Positions 55,638 to 64,000 of a DNA stretch of 64,000 nucleotides are shown here, piece after piece. Numbering within the stretch: the stretch's first letter is position 1; each line of letters opens with the position of its first letter. Source of the stretch: Candidatus Omnitrophota bacterium (GTDB lineage: Bacteria; Omnitrophota; Gorgyraeia; Zapsychrales; Zapsychraceae). The notes under the pieces were generated by a model. The model did no database searches. It was not told where the DNA came from and saw only the letters and a list, made by a program, of their open reading frames with translations. A program made the translations under genes and the position numbers. The DNA lies in the NCBI GenBank assembly GCA_018062515.1, contig JAGOSC010000001.1, positions 1-64,000 of the forward strand. The letters are read 5' to 3'.

Positions 55638-55856
55638 TTATTTCAAGATTAAGGTTAATAAACAAATGATGATACTGATAACGGCAACCCCTTCGATCAA
55701 CCCGGCAGCAATAAGCATGGTTCCTCGAATATCTTTTAAAGCTTCCGGTTGACGCGCGATTCCTTCTAGCGCAGCAGCGGCGAGTAAACCGATTCCTAAT
55801 CCGGCACCGATTGTAACTAATCCAACTCCGATTCCTGCAAATGTTGCACCTGTCAT
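55638..55856 (-). CDS. atpE: ATP synthase c subunit
   Basis: Rotor-ring hairpin of 72 residues. The GxGxGxG helix is GVGLVTIGAGLGIGLLAAAA, the polar loop is ARQPE and the ion-binding Glu is in AAGLIEGVAVISI. The Gln and Glu-Ser/Thr set of sodium-coupled rings is absent, so protons are the likely coupling ion. An internal promoter directly upstream may raise c-subunit output. AAGGAAAGGA precedes the ATG. Confidence 0.95.
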   Translation of the reverse strand: MTGATFAGIGVGLVTIGAGLGIGLLAAAALEGIARQPEALKDIRGTMLIAAGLIEGVAVISIIICLLTLILK

Positions 55857-55898
55857 AAAAATATCCTTTCCTTTAACTTTTTTCTTAATTTGAATTCA

Positions 55899-55926
55899 AT
55901 TATAACAACACATCACCCGTTGTAAA
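55899..55926 (-). promoter_or_regulatory. internal promoter between atpB and atpE
   Basis: Minus strand TTTACA, 16 bp, TATAAT, in the 87-nt gap that is the only sizeable gap of the atp operon. Confidence 0.5.
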
Positions 55927-55943
55927 TAAAGCAATTACAAAAA

Positions 55944-56726
55944 TCAATGTTCCGGATGGTAAAAGAGGGAAATAAACATCGCCGACAAAAATGTAAAAAT
56001 ATAAGCCTGTAAAAAAGCGACAAAAATTTCCAGCAAATAAATAAACAAAACAACCGGTATAACAATCGGTAAAGTAAACATACCGATCAGCGCCGTCATT
56101 CCTGTTAAAGACAATAAAACGATGTGCCCGCCGAGTAAATTGGCGAACAAACGAACCATAAGAACAAATGGCCGAATCATAAAGCCGAGAATTTCAATGG
56201 GAATCAATATAAAAAGAATGACAACCGGAACACCGGAAGGAACGAACGCATGGATAAATCCGCCTATTCCATTTTTTCTAATCGCACCGAACGTCATGTA
56301 CCCGAATGTCACCAAAGCCAATGCACCGGTAATATTAAAATTGGCGGTTGCCGTCGAGAAAATCGGAATAAGCCCCATTAAATTTAAAGTGAGGATAAGA
56401 AAAAAGAATGTGCAGAATAATGGCGTCATCCTCCGTCCATCTTCTTCGCCTAGACACTGTATGGAAATCTCATTCCGAATAAACAGTACAAAAGCCTCAA
56501 TCGCGTTGGTGACGCGGCCTTTGGGTTGATGGCCCTTTTCCCTATATAACAGGACGAGGAGAATAAAGAGAAAAACGGAAGCGATAAAAAACATCAATAA
56601 ATGCAGGCTAAGCGGCTTAGCCAGTTGAATAGTCGGCAAAAAAGGTAATGCCCATTCCTGGCCATTGGCCACGTGATGCATGATGTAATCGTCTAACGCG
56701 AATTGTTCACCGGCTGGTTGTGACAT
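55944..56726 (-). CDS. atpB: ATP synthase a subunit
   Basis: Proton channel subunit, 260 residues with about six hydrophobic segments. The essential Arg lies in FVLMVRLFANLLGGHIVLLS; the final helix IFVAFLQAYIFTFLSAMFIS carries the conserved Gln. The N-terminal part reads LDDYIMHHVANGQEWALPFL. It overlaps the following small atpI-like gene at its 5' end. Confidence 0.95.
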   Translation of the reverse strand: MSQPAGEQFALDDYIMHHVANGQEWALPFLPTIQLAKPLSLHLLMFFIASVFLFILLVLLYREKGHQPKGRVTNAIEAFVLFIRNEISIQCLGEEDGRRMTPLFCTFFFLILTLNLMGLIPIFSTATANFNITGALALVTFGYMTFGAIRKNGIGGFIHAFVPSGVPVVILFILIPIEILGFMIRPFVLMVRLFANLLGGHIVLLSLTGMTALIGMFTLPIVIPVVLFIYLLEIFVAFLQAYIFTFLSAMFISLFYHPEH

Positions 56727-56994
56727 AACGGTATAGGTCGTAGACCTTAGTCCCTAAATAAAAAATAATAAATATTAGTAAAAACAAAACTAAATTGATT
56801 TTATTGACCAAGATGATGAACGACACCGATGAGAGAAGAAAAGCTATTCGGACTGCGTGCCATATTAAGAGAAAAGAAATATTCCTGGGCCCTTCTCTTT
56901 TTAACGCCGCTGTTTCAATAAACCGAATAGAAATCTGATTTACTATAACTATGCTTAAAGCAAACAAAAGTTCTAAATAGATGTTTCCTGTCAT
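56707..56994 (-). CDS. ATP synthase subunit I-like protein
   Basis: A 95-residue membrane protein between atpZ and atpB. The ATG at 56994 (MTGNIYLELLFALSIVIVNQ) is preferred over longer readings because the latter overlap atpZ. It has three hydrophobic segments, about 5-20, 40-60 and 66-82. It resembles the small AtpI/I-like proteins that help c-ring assembly, but no sequence signature confirms this. Overlaps atpB by 20 nt. Confidence 0.6.
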   Translation of the reverse strand: MTGNIYLELLFALSIVIVNQISIRFIETAALKREGPRNISFLLIWHAVRIAFLLSSVSFIILVNKINLVLFLLIFIIFYLGTKVYDLYRYVTTSR

Positions 56995-56999
56995 CGCGG

Positions 57000-57197
57000 T
57001 TAATCCGTTTCCGTGATCATTTTCCAAATCAGATAACCGCAATAAATCATTCCGAGCCCAACGCCTACAAATGTCCACCAGCGCGTCTTAAATTTTGAAT
57101 CAATATAATAACCCGCATATGTCAAAACCCCGACGCCACTAATCATACTCCAAACCAAATTTAAATATTTAAAAAACGGGTCTTTTTTCTCAACCAT
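57000..57197 (-). CDS. atpZ: AtpZ/AtpI-type small membrane protein
   Basis: A 65-residue protein with two membrane helices (about 12-30 and 38-58). It starts MVEKKDPFFKYLNLVWSMIS and includes GVGLGMIYCGYLIWKM, the AtpZ pattern. AtpZ with AtpI is linked to c-ring assembly or Mg/Ca transport. It starts 13 nt after hemA, so the atp operon is probably read from the hemA promoter. Confidence 0.75.
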   Translation of the reverse strand: MVEKKDPFFKYLNLVWSMISGVGVLTYAGYYIDSKFKTRWWTFVGVGLGMIYCGYLIWKMITETD

Positions 57198-57210
57198 GGC
57201 GAATACGAAC

Positions 57211-58257
57211 CTACAGAGTCACCGTCGGATGTTCCGTCGTTAAACGGGCAATTTTAGAGTAATATTCGTCCAATTTTGCCGCAACAATCTTTTCAACATC
57301 CCGGACGGCGGCTTCGCGTTTCATTAAATTTTCCTGAACGACGGATTCCAAGTCATCAATATGGTAAAGAACAACATTATTAATCGACGCAATCTTTGGA
57401 TCGATGTTACGAGGCATGGAAATATCCATAAATATCAGCTGTTTACCCTTTCTTAACTCCATCACCTTTTCAACAATGAGCTTATCAAGAATGTAATGCG
57501 GCGCTGACGAAGAACAAATACATAAATCCACATCGCTTAGGATTTCTTTAATATCACAAAATGAAACAACCTCGCCGTTAAACGTGTCCGCTAAGCATTG
57601 CGCGTGCTCAATCGTCCGGTTCATTAAATATAATTTTCGAAATCCTTTATCTGAAATTTGACCAACAGCCAGCTTGCTCATTTCTCCGGCGCCGATCATC
57701 AAGACAGATTTATCAGACAATGTCCCTAAATATTTTTCCGCTTTTGTCACCGCCGCCCAACTAATGGATGATCCGCCGGAACTGATATCCGTTTCATTAC
57801 GGGCCTTTTTTCCTGTACGAATGGCCACGTTCCATAAAATATTAAAATTCTTTCCTAAGAAATGTTTGCCGGCTGATTTTTCAAAAGCACTTTTGACTTG
57901 ACCTAAAATCTGTTTTTCACCGAGGACGAGTGAATCAAGGCCGGTGACGACTTTAAAAAGATGCTCGACGGCGGCTCTTTGATGTTCAATGTAAAAATAT
58001 CCCATTAAACCGCTGCTGTAAGCTAATTCGCGGATTTGGCATATCAACATCACAATTTTTTTGGGTTCATATTCATTGATTACATGGACGTATATCTCGA
58101 TACGGTTGCATGTAGACACAACAAAAGCTTCAACAACGGCAGGATCCGAGCGAAGTTCGCTCAATAATAAATCTTGTTGAATGGAATTGAGATAGAATTT
58201 TTCCCGGATTGAAATGGGAGCAGTTTTATGGTTAATCCCTACGACAATAATTTCCAT
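57211..58257 (-). CDS. hemA: glutamyl-tRNA reductase
   Basis: First enzyme of the C5 haem pathway, making glutamate-1-semialdehyde from Glu-tRNA and NADPH. It is 348 residues from the ATG at 58257 (MEIIVVGINHKTAPISIREK), short compared with ~420, lacking much of the C-terminal dimerisation domain. Key motifs: VSTCNRIEIYVHV with the catalytic Cys, DSLVLGEKQILGQVKSA, and VLMIGAGEMSKLA. The C-terminal end ARLTTEHPTVTL is the stop site, not a frame break. It lies 13 nt before the atp operon. Confidence 0.95.
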   Translation of the reverse strand: MEIIVVGINHKTAPISIREKFYLNSIQQDLLLSELRSDPAVVEAFVVSTCNRIEIYVHVINEYEPKKIVMLICQIRELAYSSGLMGYFYIEHQRAAVEHLFKVVTGLDSLVLGEKQILGQVKSAFEKSAGKHFLGKNFNILWNVAIRTGKKARNETDISSGGSSISWAAVTKAEKYLGTLSDKSVLMIGAGEMSKLAVGQISDKGFRKLYLMNRTIEHAQCLADTFNGEVVSFCDIKEILSDVDLCICSSSAPHYILDKLIVEKVMELRKGKQLIFMDISMPRNIDPKIASINNVVLYHIDDLESVVQENLMKREAAVRDVEKIVAAKLDEYYSKIARLTTEHPTVTL

Positions 58258-58295
58258 AAGCAATAAAATATTTTCTTAAACGTTAATTTACTGCG

Positions 58296-58324
58296 AGTAT
58301 AGCAAAATCTATTTTGACAATCAA
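58296..58324 (-). promoter_or_regulatory. promoter of hemA and probably of the atp operon
   Basis: Minus strand TTGATT, 17 bp, TATACT with TGC before it (extended -10), about 39 nt upstream of the hemA ATG. Confidence 0.52.
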
Positions 58325-58354
58325 TGTATTTACCGGAAATATCATAAGTCATTT

Positions 58355-59389
58355 TTAATTGAGGATTTGCGAATCATTTTCTAAAACTAAAGACTTAAGG
58401 CATTCGATCCATTGAGGCTGAACATTCAGGCTCTCTACGAGATCAAGCCGTTCTCCACCTTCTTTTCGAAAAAGCTCGTCATATGTTTGTCCAATTTCAA
58501 CCGTTGTTTCCAGACAATCGGCGACAAATGACGGAGATAATGCCAATATTTTTTTCTTTCCCTGTTTAGCTAGCTGAGAAATAACTTCGTCGGTGAAGGG
58601 TTTAATCCAAGGATCACGTCCAAGGCGGGACTGAAAACAAACAGTATAATCGGACTCTTTTAAATTAATCTTTTCGGCGAGCAATCGTGAGGTTTGATAA
58701 CACTGAGCGCGATAACAATATATATTTTTAGCATGATACATTGAACAACATTTTTGATTTAACTGGCAGGACCCCGATGAACTTTTTAAAATCTGGCGTT
58801 CCGGCAAACCGTGATAACTAAATAAAATGTGATCGTAATTATTCTGTTCCATGCATTTCAAAGCATTCTGCGCGAAGGCTTCAAGAAAAAACGGATGGTC
58901 AAAAAACTGGCTGATAACGTTCAACCGAGGATAAGTTTCCCATTGTTTTAATTCATCGAGAACTTTTTCAATGGTCGATCCCGTCGATGCTGAAGCATAT
59001 TGAGGATATAATGGAATAACAACTAATTGTTTAATCCCGCTCCCTTCAAACTCTTTTAAAGTCGTTTTTATCGACGGTGATTGATATCGCATGCCTAAGA
59101 CAACTTTAAAGTTTTCACCTAAACTTTTCTGCAGAAGGTCACGTAATTTTTCTCCATAAACCAATAATGGGGAGCCTTCAGCCGTCCATAATTTCTTATA
59201 TTCATGAGAAGATTTAGGCGAACGGAAAGGCGCGATGATGAGATGGATGAGAAGAAACCGTTTCCAAAACGGAATATCAATCACCCGCGGGTCCATCAAG
59301 AATTCTTTTAAATACCGACGGACATCGGGGGTTTCCGGACTATCCGGCGTTCCTAAATTGATTAAAAAAACACCTGTTTTTGGCTTCAT
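58355..59389 (-). CDS. hemH: ferrochelatase with internal cysteine cluster
   Basis: Inserts iron into protoporphyrin IX. It is 344 residues long. The catalytic His is H193 in SYHGLPERQ and the conserved Glu is in DCLETTVEIGQTYDE. Between them an insertion carries C208, C214, C215, C225 and C230 (SSSGSCQLNQKCCSMYHA, then YCYRAQC). Some bacterial ferrochelatases bind [2Fe-2S] at internal cysteines of this kind, so a cluster is likely but not proven. It lies 98 nt upstream of hemA. Confidence 0.95.
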   Translation of the reverse strand: MKPKTGVFLINLGTPDSPETPDVRRYLKEFLMDPRVIDIPFWKRFLLIHLIIAPFRSPKSSHEYKKLWTAEGSPLLVYGEKLRDLLQKSLGENFKVVLGMRYQSPSIKTTLKEFEGSGIKQLVVIPLYPQYASASTGSTIEKVLDELKQWETYPRLNVISQFFDHPFFLEAFAQNALKCMEQNNYDHILFSYHGLPERQILKSSSGSCQLNQKCCSMYHAKNIYCYRAQCYQTSRLLAEKINLKESDYTVCFQSRLGRDPWIKPFTDEVISQLAKQGKKKILALSPSFVADCLETTVEIGQTYDELFRKEGGERLDLVESLNVQPQWIECLKSLVLENDSQILN

Positions 59390-59407
59390 AAAAAAAGTTT
59401 AAGTAAA

Positions 59408-59541
59408 ATTTCGAAATCCTAAATACTAAATTCGAAACAATACCTAAAATCCAAATGTTTTAATTTTCTAAACTTTCTTTGCGTTATTATTTTTTCAAAA
59501 ATTCGAAATTGTTTCGGAATTCGACTTTCGATATTCGAGAT
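59408..59541. repeat. imperfect inverted repeat, 37-nt arms, intergenic
   Basis: Arms at 59408-59444 and 59505-59541 are imperfect inverted copies: both give CGAA-rich A/T sequence with a shared CGAAACAAT end, facing each other over a 60-nt A/T-rich centre. The unit is the only content of the 180-nt gap between hemH and the DAHP synthase gene. It resembles small palindromic intergenic elements; no transposase, target duplication or coding potential was seen. Confidence 0.6.
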
Positions 59542-59569
59542 TAACTGGTTTATTTTCTGTCGAACAATA

Positions 59570-60610
59570 TTATTTTAATTTGGAAATAAAATCAGCGATT
59601 TTGAAAACGAGCTGTTTCGAGTCTTCCCAACCGAGGCAAGGATCCGTAATCGATTTCCCGAAGACTCCCCCATCCACATCTTGAGAACCTTCTTCGAGAT
59701 AACTTTCGATCATAAGACCTTTAACAATTTTATTAATTTGTTGGGCTCGTTCCATGCTTTGTAAAACTTCCATGGCGACACGAGGCTGTTCGCTGAACTG
59801 CTTTCCGCAATTGGCATGGCTGACGTCGACGATGATGGCGGGATTGGCAAAACCTTTTTTAAGATACATTTCGGTTAATCGATTTAAATCTTCATAATGG
59901 AAATTGGGAATATTTTGTCCGAATTGATTAAACGCCCCCCGCAAAATAGCATGCGCATAAGAATTCCCCGGCGTCTTTACTTCCCACCCCTTATAAATAA
60001 AAGAATGCGGGGCTTGTGCGGCTTGAATTGAATTAAGAAGAACATTTAAGTCTCCGCTCGTCGGGTTTTTCATCCCGATGGGAATATCGAGCCCGCTGAC
60101 GGTCAAACGATGTTGTTGATTCTCGACGGACCTGGCTCCGATAGCAACATAAGTTAATAGGTCTTCAAGATAAGGATAATTTCCCGGATATAGCATTTCA
60201 TCAGCGGCGGTTAAATGCGTTTCTTGAAGAACACGAATATGCATACGGCGAATGGCTTTCAAACCCTCAACAATATTCGGCTCTTGTTTCGGATTGGGCT
60301 GATGCGCCATACCTTTGTAACCAACGCCGGTGGTCCGCGGTTTGTTCGTATAAATTCTTGGAACGAGCATCAATATATCTTTAACTTCATCATTTAATTT
60401 TGCTAATCGTGAAACATATTCACAAACAGCATCTTCATTATCGGCGGAACACGGCCCGATAATCAGCATAAATTTTTTACTCTTTCCAGTAAGAATATCA
60501 ATTGCCTCTTGATCTCGATTGGCTTTGACTTTCTTTAAGTCTTCTTTTACGGGCATTTCTGAGAGAATTTCATCGACGGAGGGAATCTTTTGGATATATT
60601 TGAAACTCAT
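59570..60610 (-). CDS. 3-deoxy-7-phosphoheptulonate (DAHP) synthase, type I
   Basis: Joins PEP and erythrose-4-phosphate, opening the shikimate pathway. The 346-residue length suits AroF/G/H. Motifs: FMLIIGPCSADNEDAVCEYV, LVPRIYTNKPRTTGVGYKG, IGARSVENQQHR, IGMKNPTSGD and IVDVSHANCGK; the metal ligands Cys, His, Glu and Asp are in place. AroF, AroG or AroH feedback type is not clear. Own promoter at 60681-60709. It supplies AroC and the menaquinone genes. Confidence 0.96.
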   Translation of the reverse strand: MSFKYIQKIPSVDEILSEMPVKEDLKKVKANRDQEAIDILTGKSKKFMLIIGPCSADNEDAVCEYVSRLAKLNDEVKDILMLVPRIYTNKPRTTGVGYKGMAHQPNPKQEPNIVEGLKAIRRMHIRVLQETHLTAADEMLYPGNYPYLEDLLTYVAIGARSVENQQHRLTVSGLDIPIGMKNPTSGDLNVLLNSIQAAQAPHSFIYKGWEVKTPGNSYAHAILRGAFNQFGQNIPNFHYEDLNRLTEMYLKKGFANPAIIVDVSHANCGKQFSEQPRVAMEVLQSMERAQQINKIVKGLMIESYLEEGSQDVDGGVFGKSITDPCLGWEDSKQLVFKIADFISKLK

Positions 60611-60680
60611 TATTTTTCCTTACTAAGTTAAAATGATCAACGGATAATTTTTCAAAATATTTAATTTCTAAATTTTGGAA

Positions 60681-60709
60681 ATTATAACATTAAACATAGG
60701 TGAGGGCAA
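60681..60709 (-). promoter_or_regulatory. promoter of the DAHP synthase gene
   Basis: Minus strand TTGCCC, 17 bp, TATAAT, 71 nt upstream of the ATG at 60610. The 156-nt gap to the next gene holds nothing else I recognise; no terminator hairpin was seen. Confidence 0.5.
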
Positions 60710-60766
60710 ATGATTCATTGGTTTAGTATTTACTGATTATAAAATCCTGAGCGACTGGCAATAGCC

Positions 60767-63700
60767 CTATCTTATGCTGGACAATTGATCTTCCGTATTT
60801 ATAACCGCGCCTAATATGAGTGGTAGATTTGTGATTGGGGTGACGTTGATAATGACCGGCATTAAACCATCATCAATTTGAATATTCTCAAAATTGTATA
60901 CCTTATTACCCGCGTCAAGATTATTCCCTTGACCTCTAATTTCTAATTCCAATAAATCAAGGCTAAAATCAACCCCACCTGTAGGACTCTGCGCAGCTCC
61001 AGATTTACTTTGTGAAAGGTCATTTGTCGTCGAAGCATTAGAAAAACCATTCTTTAAAGCGGGTTGTCTATTTATTATGTCCCTTTTTCCATTTTCAAAT
61101 TTTCGGCTGAAATCTTTAAAATCTTCCGGAAACAATTGCGATACCATTTCAATACCTTCACTGACCGTCATATTAGAAACTGCATTCTCAATATACTTCT
61201 TTCCGGTAATTTCCGTCCACTCTTTCGACGCCTCAACAAAGACATTTAATAATGGCCGCCCTGTCAACATAGCGCCTTTAAGGACCGGCTTTGCCGCGGG
61301 ATATAATTTAGCCCATTTACTTTCCTTCATGGACAAATCGATATAAGCCGTCATCATTCTTTCTGCCATAGAAACAGAAATCAAACTTCCGACTACATCT
61401 TTTATCTCCGCGTCTTGCTTCTTGATCAATTCATTAATATTGTCTTCTAATATTTGTGGGCCGTAAATTTTGACTAACGTTAGCGCATCTTTTCTGAGCT
61501 TCATATCTTGAAATTTTATTTTTCCCATCAGACTCTCCGTCATCTTATAAACTGCTGGCTGCCATAAGGAACTCAGGAAATAACGGTTTGTCTTTTCATA
61601 AAAATTCTTTTTTAAAATTTGTCTAAAATCCTGTTCCTGCTCATTGGATTCATCCCTCTCAATGTCCTCAACCACAATATATTTCGCCTGTTCTTGAGCG
61701 GCACGTACAGTATCTTCGTCGCTCAAGCTAATATACGACCCGATCGTTTGCAAAGTTTCCATGCCATTTGCCCAGTCAGTTGGAAAAAGATACATGGCCT
61801 GTGTAAAAGCCTTCAAGAAGGTTGAAAAATTCTTTGAAATGTGAGAATTTTTCACTTCAGATACAGCTCTCATACTGATCATATTCATCGTCATTTTAAG
61901 ATCAAACCCCTTATCTAAAACCTCCTGTATGCTCTCCAATGATATGCTCGTCATTTTCGATGAAGCGCTGTCAGTATTTATAAAAATAGTATCAATCCCT
62001 GTCTTTATAAGATCTTTTTCTCTTAATAAAAGCCCTTTAAATAAAACCTTGGCACCTTCGCTCTGTTTCTTATTTAATGTCCCAACGTTCCCTCTATCAA
62101 TCAATACCAAGCCACCATCCGGGGTAATCATTACATTAGCCTGATGTAGGTCAGCATGGAAAACTCCGTCGACAAATATATTGTGCAACAATAATTGACG
62201 TAATAATGAACGTAATTTATCGTAATCAAATTTCAATAGCTTTTCTGATAAACCGTTTAACTCTGTTTCAGAAAAGCCGGCTTTCTTAAGACCTAAAATA
62301 ATATGAGCTTGCTTAGAGTCAAGCTTCACTAATTCACTATAAATACGCTTGGCTTCTAGAGGTGAATACCCCGCCTTTGTCACATCTTCAATAGAAACAG
62401 GGTTTTGATTAGGCGCAAGATTTAAAATAGGAATACCCTGAATTTCCTGTTCAACAATCAAAGACTTGGTTGCGTAAAAAATCTTCGGATGAATCAAATG
62501 TACACCTGCTTCTTTTTGTAAATCTTCCGACCATGAATAATCTAAATCAGTAAGCATATCGGAAAATTTAACCTCATTCATAAAATCCATCTCAAGAGTG
62601 ACCCACTCTTTTACCGTTTGGACTAAATCACCCAAGTTAATAGCTTCTCCTCTATATACGTCACCTTGAAGATCTTCCGAGACGGATTCAAGTGTTGTAA
62701 AATCTGTATCTAAGGTTACTTCCATATCCGGACGTCTAATTTTATAGACAACCGGAACGCCAGCCTCTTCACGTTTTATCTTATATTGATTTGCTTTTGC
62801 GACAATATACGCCACCAGCCCGCTATTCATAATATCTTTACTTTGAAACAATGCCGATAACTGTGATCTTATTTCATTAGCCTCAGCCTCACTCTTAGCA
62901 TTTTTGAGCACTAATTGGGATAATAGTTCAATATCCAACCATTTTCCTCTATTTACCTGCTTGATCGATGCTACACCGACGGGGTTGTCCATTTCTTGAA
63001 CAAAGATGTCACTGAACGGTATTTCATTCTCTAAAACAGAAAAACTCGCTATTTTTGTAATTTCTGGTGCGTTATTTCTTAAAGATCCCAGGTTAGAGCG
63101 CATACGTTTATCCGGAACTAAAGTTTCATTTTCCGATAAATATTGAGATACTTTAATACCGACGGAACCCAATACACCCAGAAAAACAGCTAATCGTTCT
63201 CCGACGCTGGTCTTTTCAAAATTCCCCTTAGCGCGTAATTGAGCTAAAGCCTTAATGACATGAACCCGTCGATAAGCGGGAAATTTTTTCATAACAACCA
63301 AGAAAACTTTTTGTAGAAGAAGTCTCGCCTCACTTTCAAGACCGGGCATATTCTCCGGAAAAATAAATATGAATGTCTTTTCCAAAAAATCCGACATAAT
63401 TCGTACATCATTTTCATCTTGCGGATCCAAAACTCCATTATCCCCCAACATAAACCCTTCGATAAATTTATCCCGCATGGTTGACGGAAGCAGCTTCACA
63501 TCACTTGGCAACGTTGTAAAATCTATATTTAATTTCGTTTCAGCATCCACGACAAACTTCGGTTTTTCCTGAGCCCCGACAACCCATAATAAAATATCCT
63601 TTCGCTCGTCCATTCTCGCCGCCCCAAAAAGATGCAGAACGGTTTCTGAAATAAAATCGTGCGTTCTCAAATCTTTATTCGGCGACAGCAAATTATTAAC

Positions 63701-64000
63701 GTATAGCTCTTTAGTAATGTATGCCACCTCTTCTAAGTGCTTGACATATTTATTGGCGATCTGCATTAACAAATCATCTCTGAGTATGCTGGGTTCGGGC
63801 ATAAATTTTGTTAAGGCGTCAATATTGTCGGTTAGACCCAATTGCGTATTTTCGGGTAATTGTTTCCATAACATGTAAGCTGTTGCACCATAACGAGACG
63901 TTTTTTGGGGTGACAATAATAAAGGAATCATTGTTTGATAGAAATCCAGTAATTCATATATTCTTTCTGGTGCTATTTCTATCTGTTGATTTAATTTCTC
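60767..64000 (-). CDS. very large protein with divergent ABC1/UbiB atypical kinase domain (5' end cut by window edge)
   Basis: The minus-strand frame stays open to position 64000 (23 further codons upstream of the ATG at 63931), so the true start is outside the window; at least 1,077 residues are present. An ABC1/UbiB-like domain spans roughly 63170-61900: IKVSQYLSENETLVP aligns with the KxGQ motif (Gly to Ser), then VGVASIKQVNRG, VYKIRRPDMEVTLDTDF, EMDFMNEVKFSDML, LIVEQEIQGIPI, and the catalytic HADLHQANVMITPDGGLVLI-DRGNVGTL in place of DFG. The N-terminal ~270 visible residues and the C-terminal ~380 residues are of no known family, mostly helical. Classical UbiB proteins have about 550 residues. 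Function unknown; a membrane-lipid or quinone kinase link is only by family. Confidence 0.8.
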   Translation of the reverse strand, partial: EKLNQQIEIAPERIYELLDFYQTMIPLLLSPQKTSRYGATAYMLWKQLPENTQLGLTDNIDALTKFMPEPSILRDDLLMQIANKYVKHLEEVAYITKELYVNNLLSPNKDLRTHDFISETVLHLFGAARMDERKDILLWVVGAQEKPKFVVDAETKLNIDFTTLPSDVKLLPSTMRDKFIEGFMLGDNGVLDPQDENDVRIMSDFLEKTFIFIFPENMPGLESEARLLLQKVFLVVMKKFPAYRRVHVIKALAQLRAKGNFEKTSVGERLAVFLGVLGSVGIKVSQYLSENETLVPDKRMRSNLGSLRNNAPEITKIASFSVLENEIPFSDIFVQEMDNPVGVASIKQVNRGKWLDIELLSQLVLKNAKSEAEANEIRSQLSALFQSKDIMNSGLVAYIVAKANQYKIKREEAGVPVVYKIRRPDMEVTLDTDFTTLESVSEDLQGDVYRGEAINLGDLVQTVKEWVTLEMDFMNEVKFSDMLTDLDYSWSEDLQKEAGVHLIHPKIFYATKSLIVEQEIQGIPILNLAPNQNPVSIEDVTKAGYSPLEAKRIYSELVKLDSKQAHIILGLKKAGFSETELNGLSEKLLKFDYDKLRSLLRQLLLHNIFVDGVFHADLHQANVMITPDGGLVLIDRGNVGTLNKKQSEGAKVLFKGLLLREKDLIKTGIDTIFINTDSASSKMTSISLESIQEVLDKGFDLKMTMNMISMRAVSEVKNSHISKNFSTFLKAFTQAMYLFPTDWANGMETLQTIGSYISLSDEDTVRAAQEQAKYIVVEDIERDESNEQEQDFRQILKKNFYEKTNRYFLSSLWQPAVYKMTESLMGKIKFQDMKLRKDALTLVKIYGPQILEDNINELIKKQDAEIKDVVGSLISVSMAERMMTAYIDLSMKESKWAKLYPAAKPVLKGAMLTGRPLLNVFVEASKEWTEITGKKYIENAVSNMTVSEGIEMVSQLFPEDFKDFSRKFENGKRDIINRQPALKNGFSNASTTNDLSQSKSGAAQSPTGGVDFSLDLLELEIRGQGNNLDAGNKVYNFENIQIDDGLMPVIINVTPITNLPLILGAVINTEDQLSSIR

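Noticed and set aside
55638..55856. Sodium-coupled ATP synthase
   Set aside because: The c subunit lacks the Gln and the Ser/Thr after the binding Glu that mark sodium rings.

Overview
The window is a densely packed, roughly 40% GC bacterial chromosome segment. It holds almost only single-copy core metabolic and respiratory genes, with no transposase, integrase, phage gene, tRNA, rRNA or CRISPR array visible. Gene content describes a menaquinone-using, aerobic or microaerobic, Gram-negative-type bacterium that makes its own amino acids and cofactors. The mix of a split b6-type cytochrome b with a giant membrane-anchored octaheme cytochrome c, a cytochrome oxidase cluster containing a small CSVCFGG protein, a ferredoxin-linked 2-oxoacid oxidoreductase, and very large unassigned proteins recalls uncultured lineages around Omnitrophota and the PVC group. 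That placement is tentative and rests on protein style only.

Layout. (1) 1-3453: menaquinone genes menG-menF-menD on the minus strand, with menD cut by the window edge. (2) 3568-8456: korA-korB-trxB and bioB. (3) 8613-10448: a plus-strand 611-residue protein of unknown function with nitronate monooxygenase-like glycine motifs. (4) 10451-17155: thiC, an A-type Fe-S carrier, and a Fur-regulator plus metal ABC importer operon whose two permeases both carry C-terminal winged-helix-like tails. (5) 17239-20736: a thioredoxin-like protein, a metallo-beta-lactamase hydrolase, an MFS transporter and an SDR. (6) 19867-28358: leuC-leuD-ilvD-aroC-SDR and aconitase. (7) 28584-31589 (plus strand): a B12-type radical SAM enzyme, a 7Fe ferredoxin and four small membrane proteins, two of them very short. 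(8) 31599-39295: a complete aa3-type cytochrome c oxidase operon with heme A synthesis and copper delivery, headed by a cupredoxin-like protein. (9) 39433-42508: an ECF sigma factor and an anti-sigma/YfbK-type VWA fusion. (10) 42718-50375: a b6c-type quinol:cytochrome c reductase with two unknown membrane proteins and a HEAT-repeat protein. (11) 50404-58257: the complete F1Fo ATP synthase operon, led by hemA. (12) 58355-64000: hemH, a DAHP synthase and a very large protein with a divergent ABC1/UbiB kinase domain, cut by the right edge.

How it fits together. Reducing power from the TCA section (aconitase, KorAB) enters ferredoxin and menaquinone. Menaquinol is oxidised by the Rieske/cytochrome b/octaheme complex, electrons pass to the copper-haem oxidase, and the proton gradient drives the adjacent ATP synthase. 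hemA, hemH, ctaA and ctaB supply haem to the cytochromes. aroC and DAHP synthase feed chorismate to the menaquinone genes. Most minus-strand operons start at recognisable sigma-70 type promoters (listed), several with consensus or near-consensus hexamers at 16-17 bp spacing. Promoter, operator and terminator calls are by eye. All functional names are from motif and length recognition, not from a database search.
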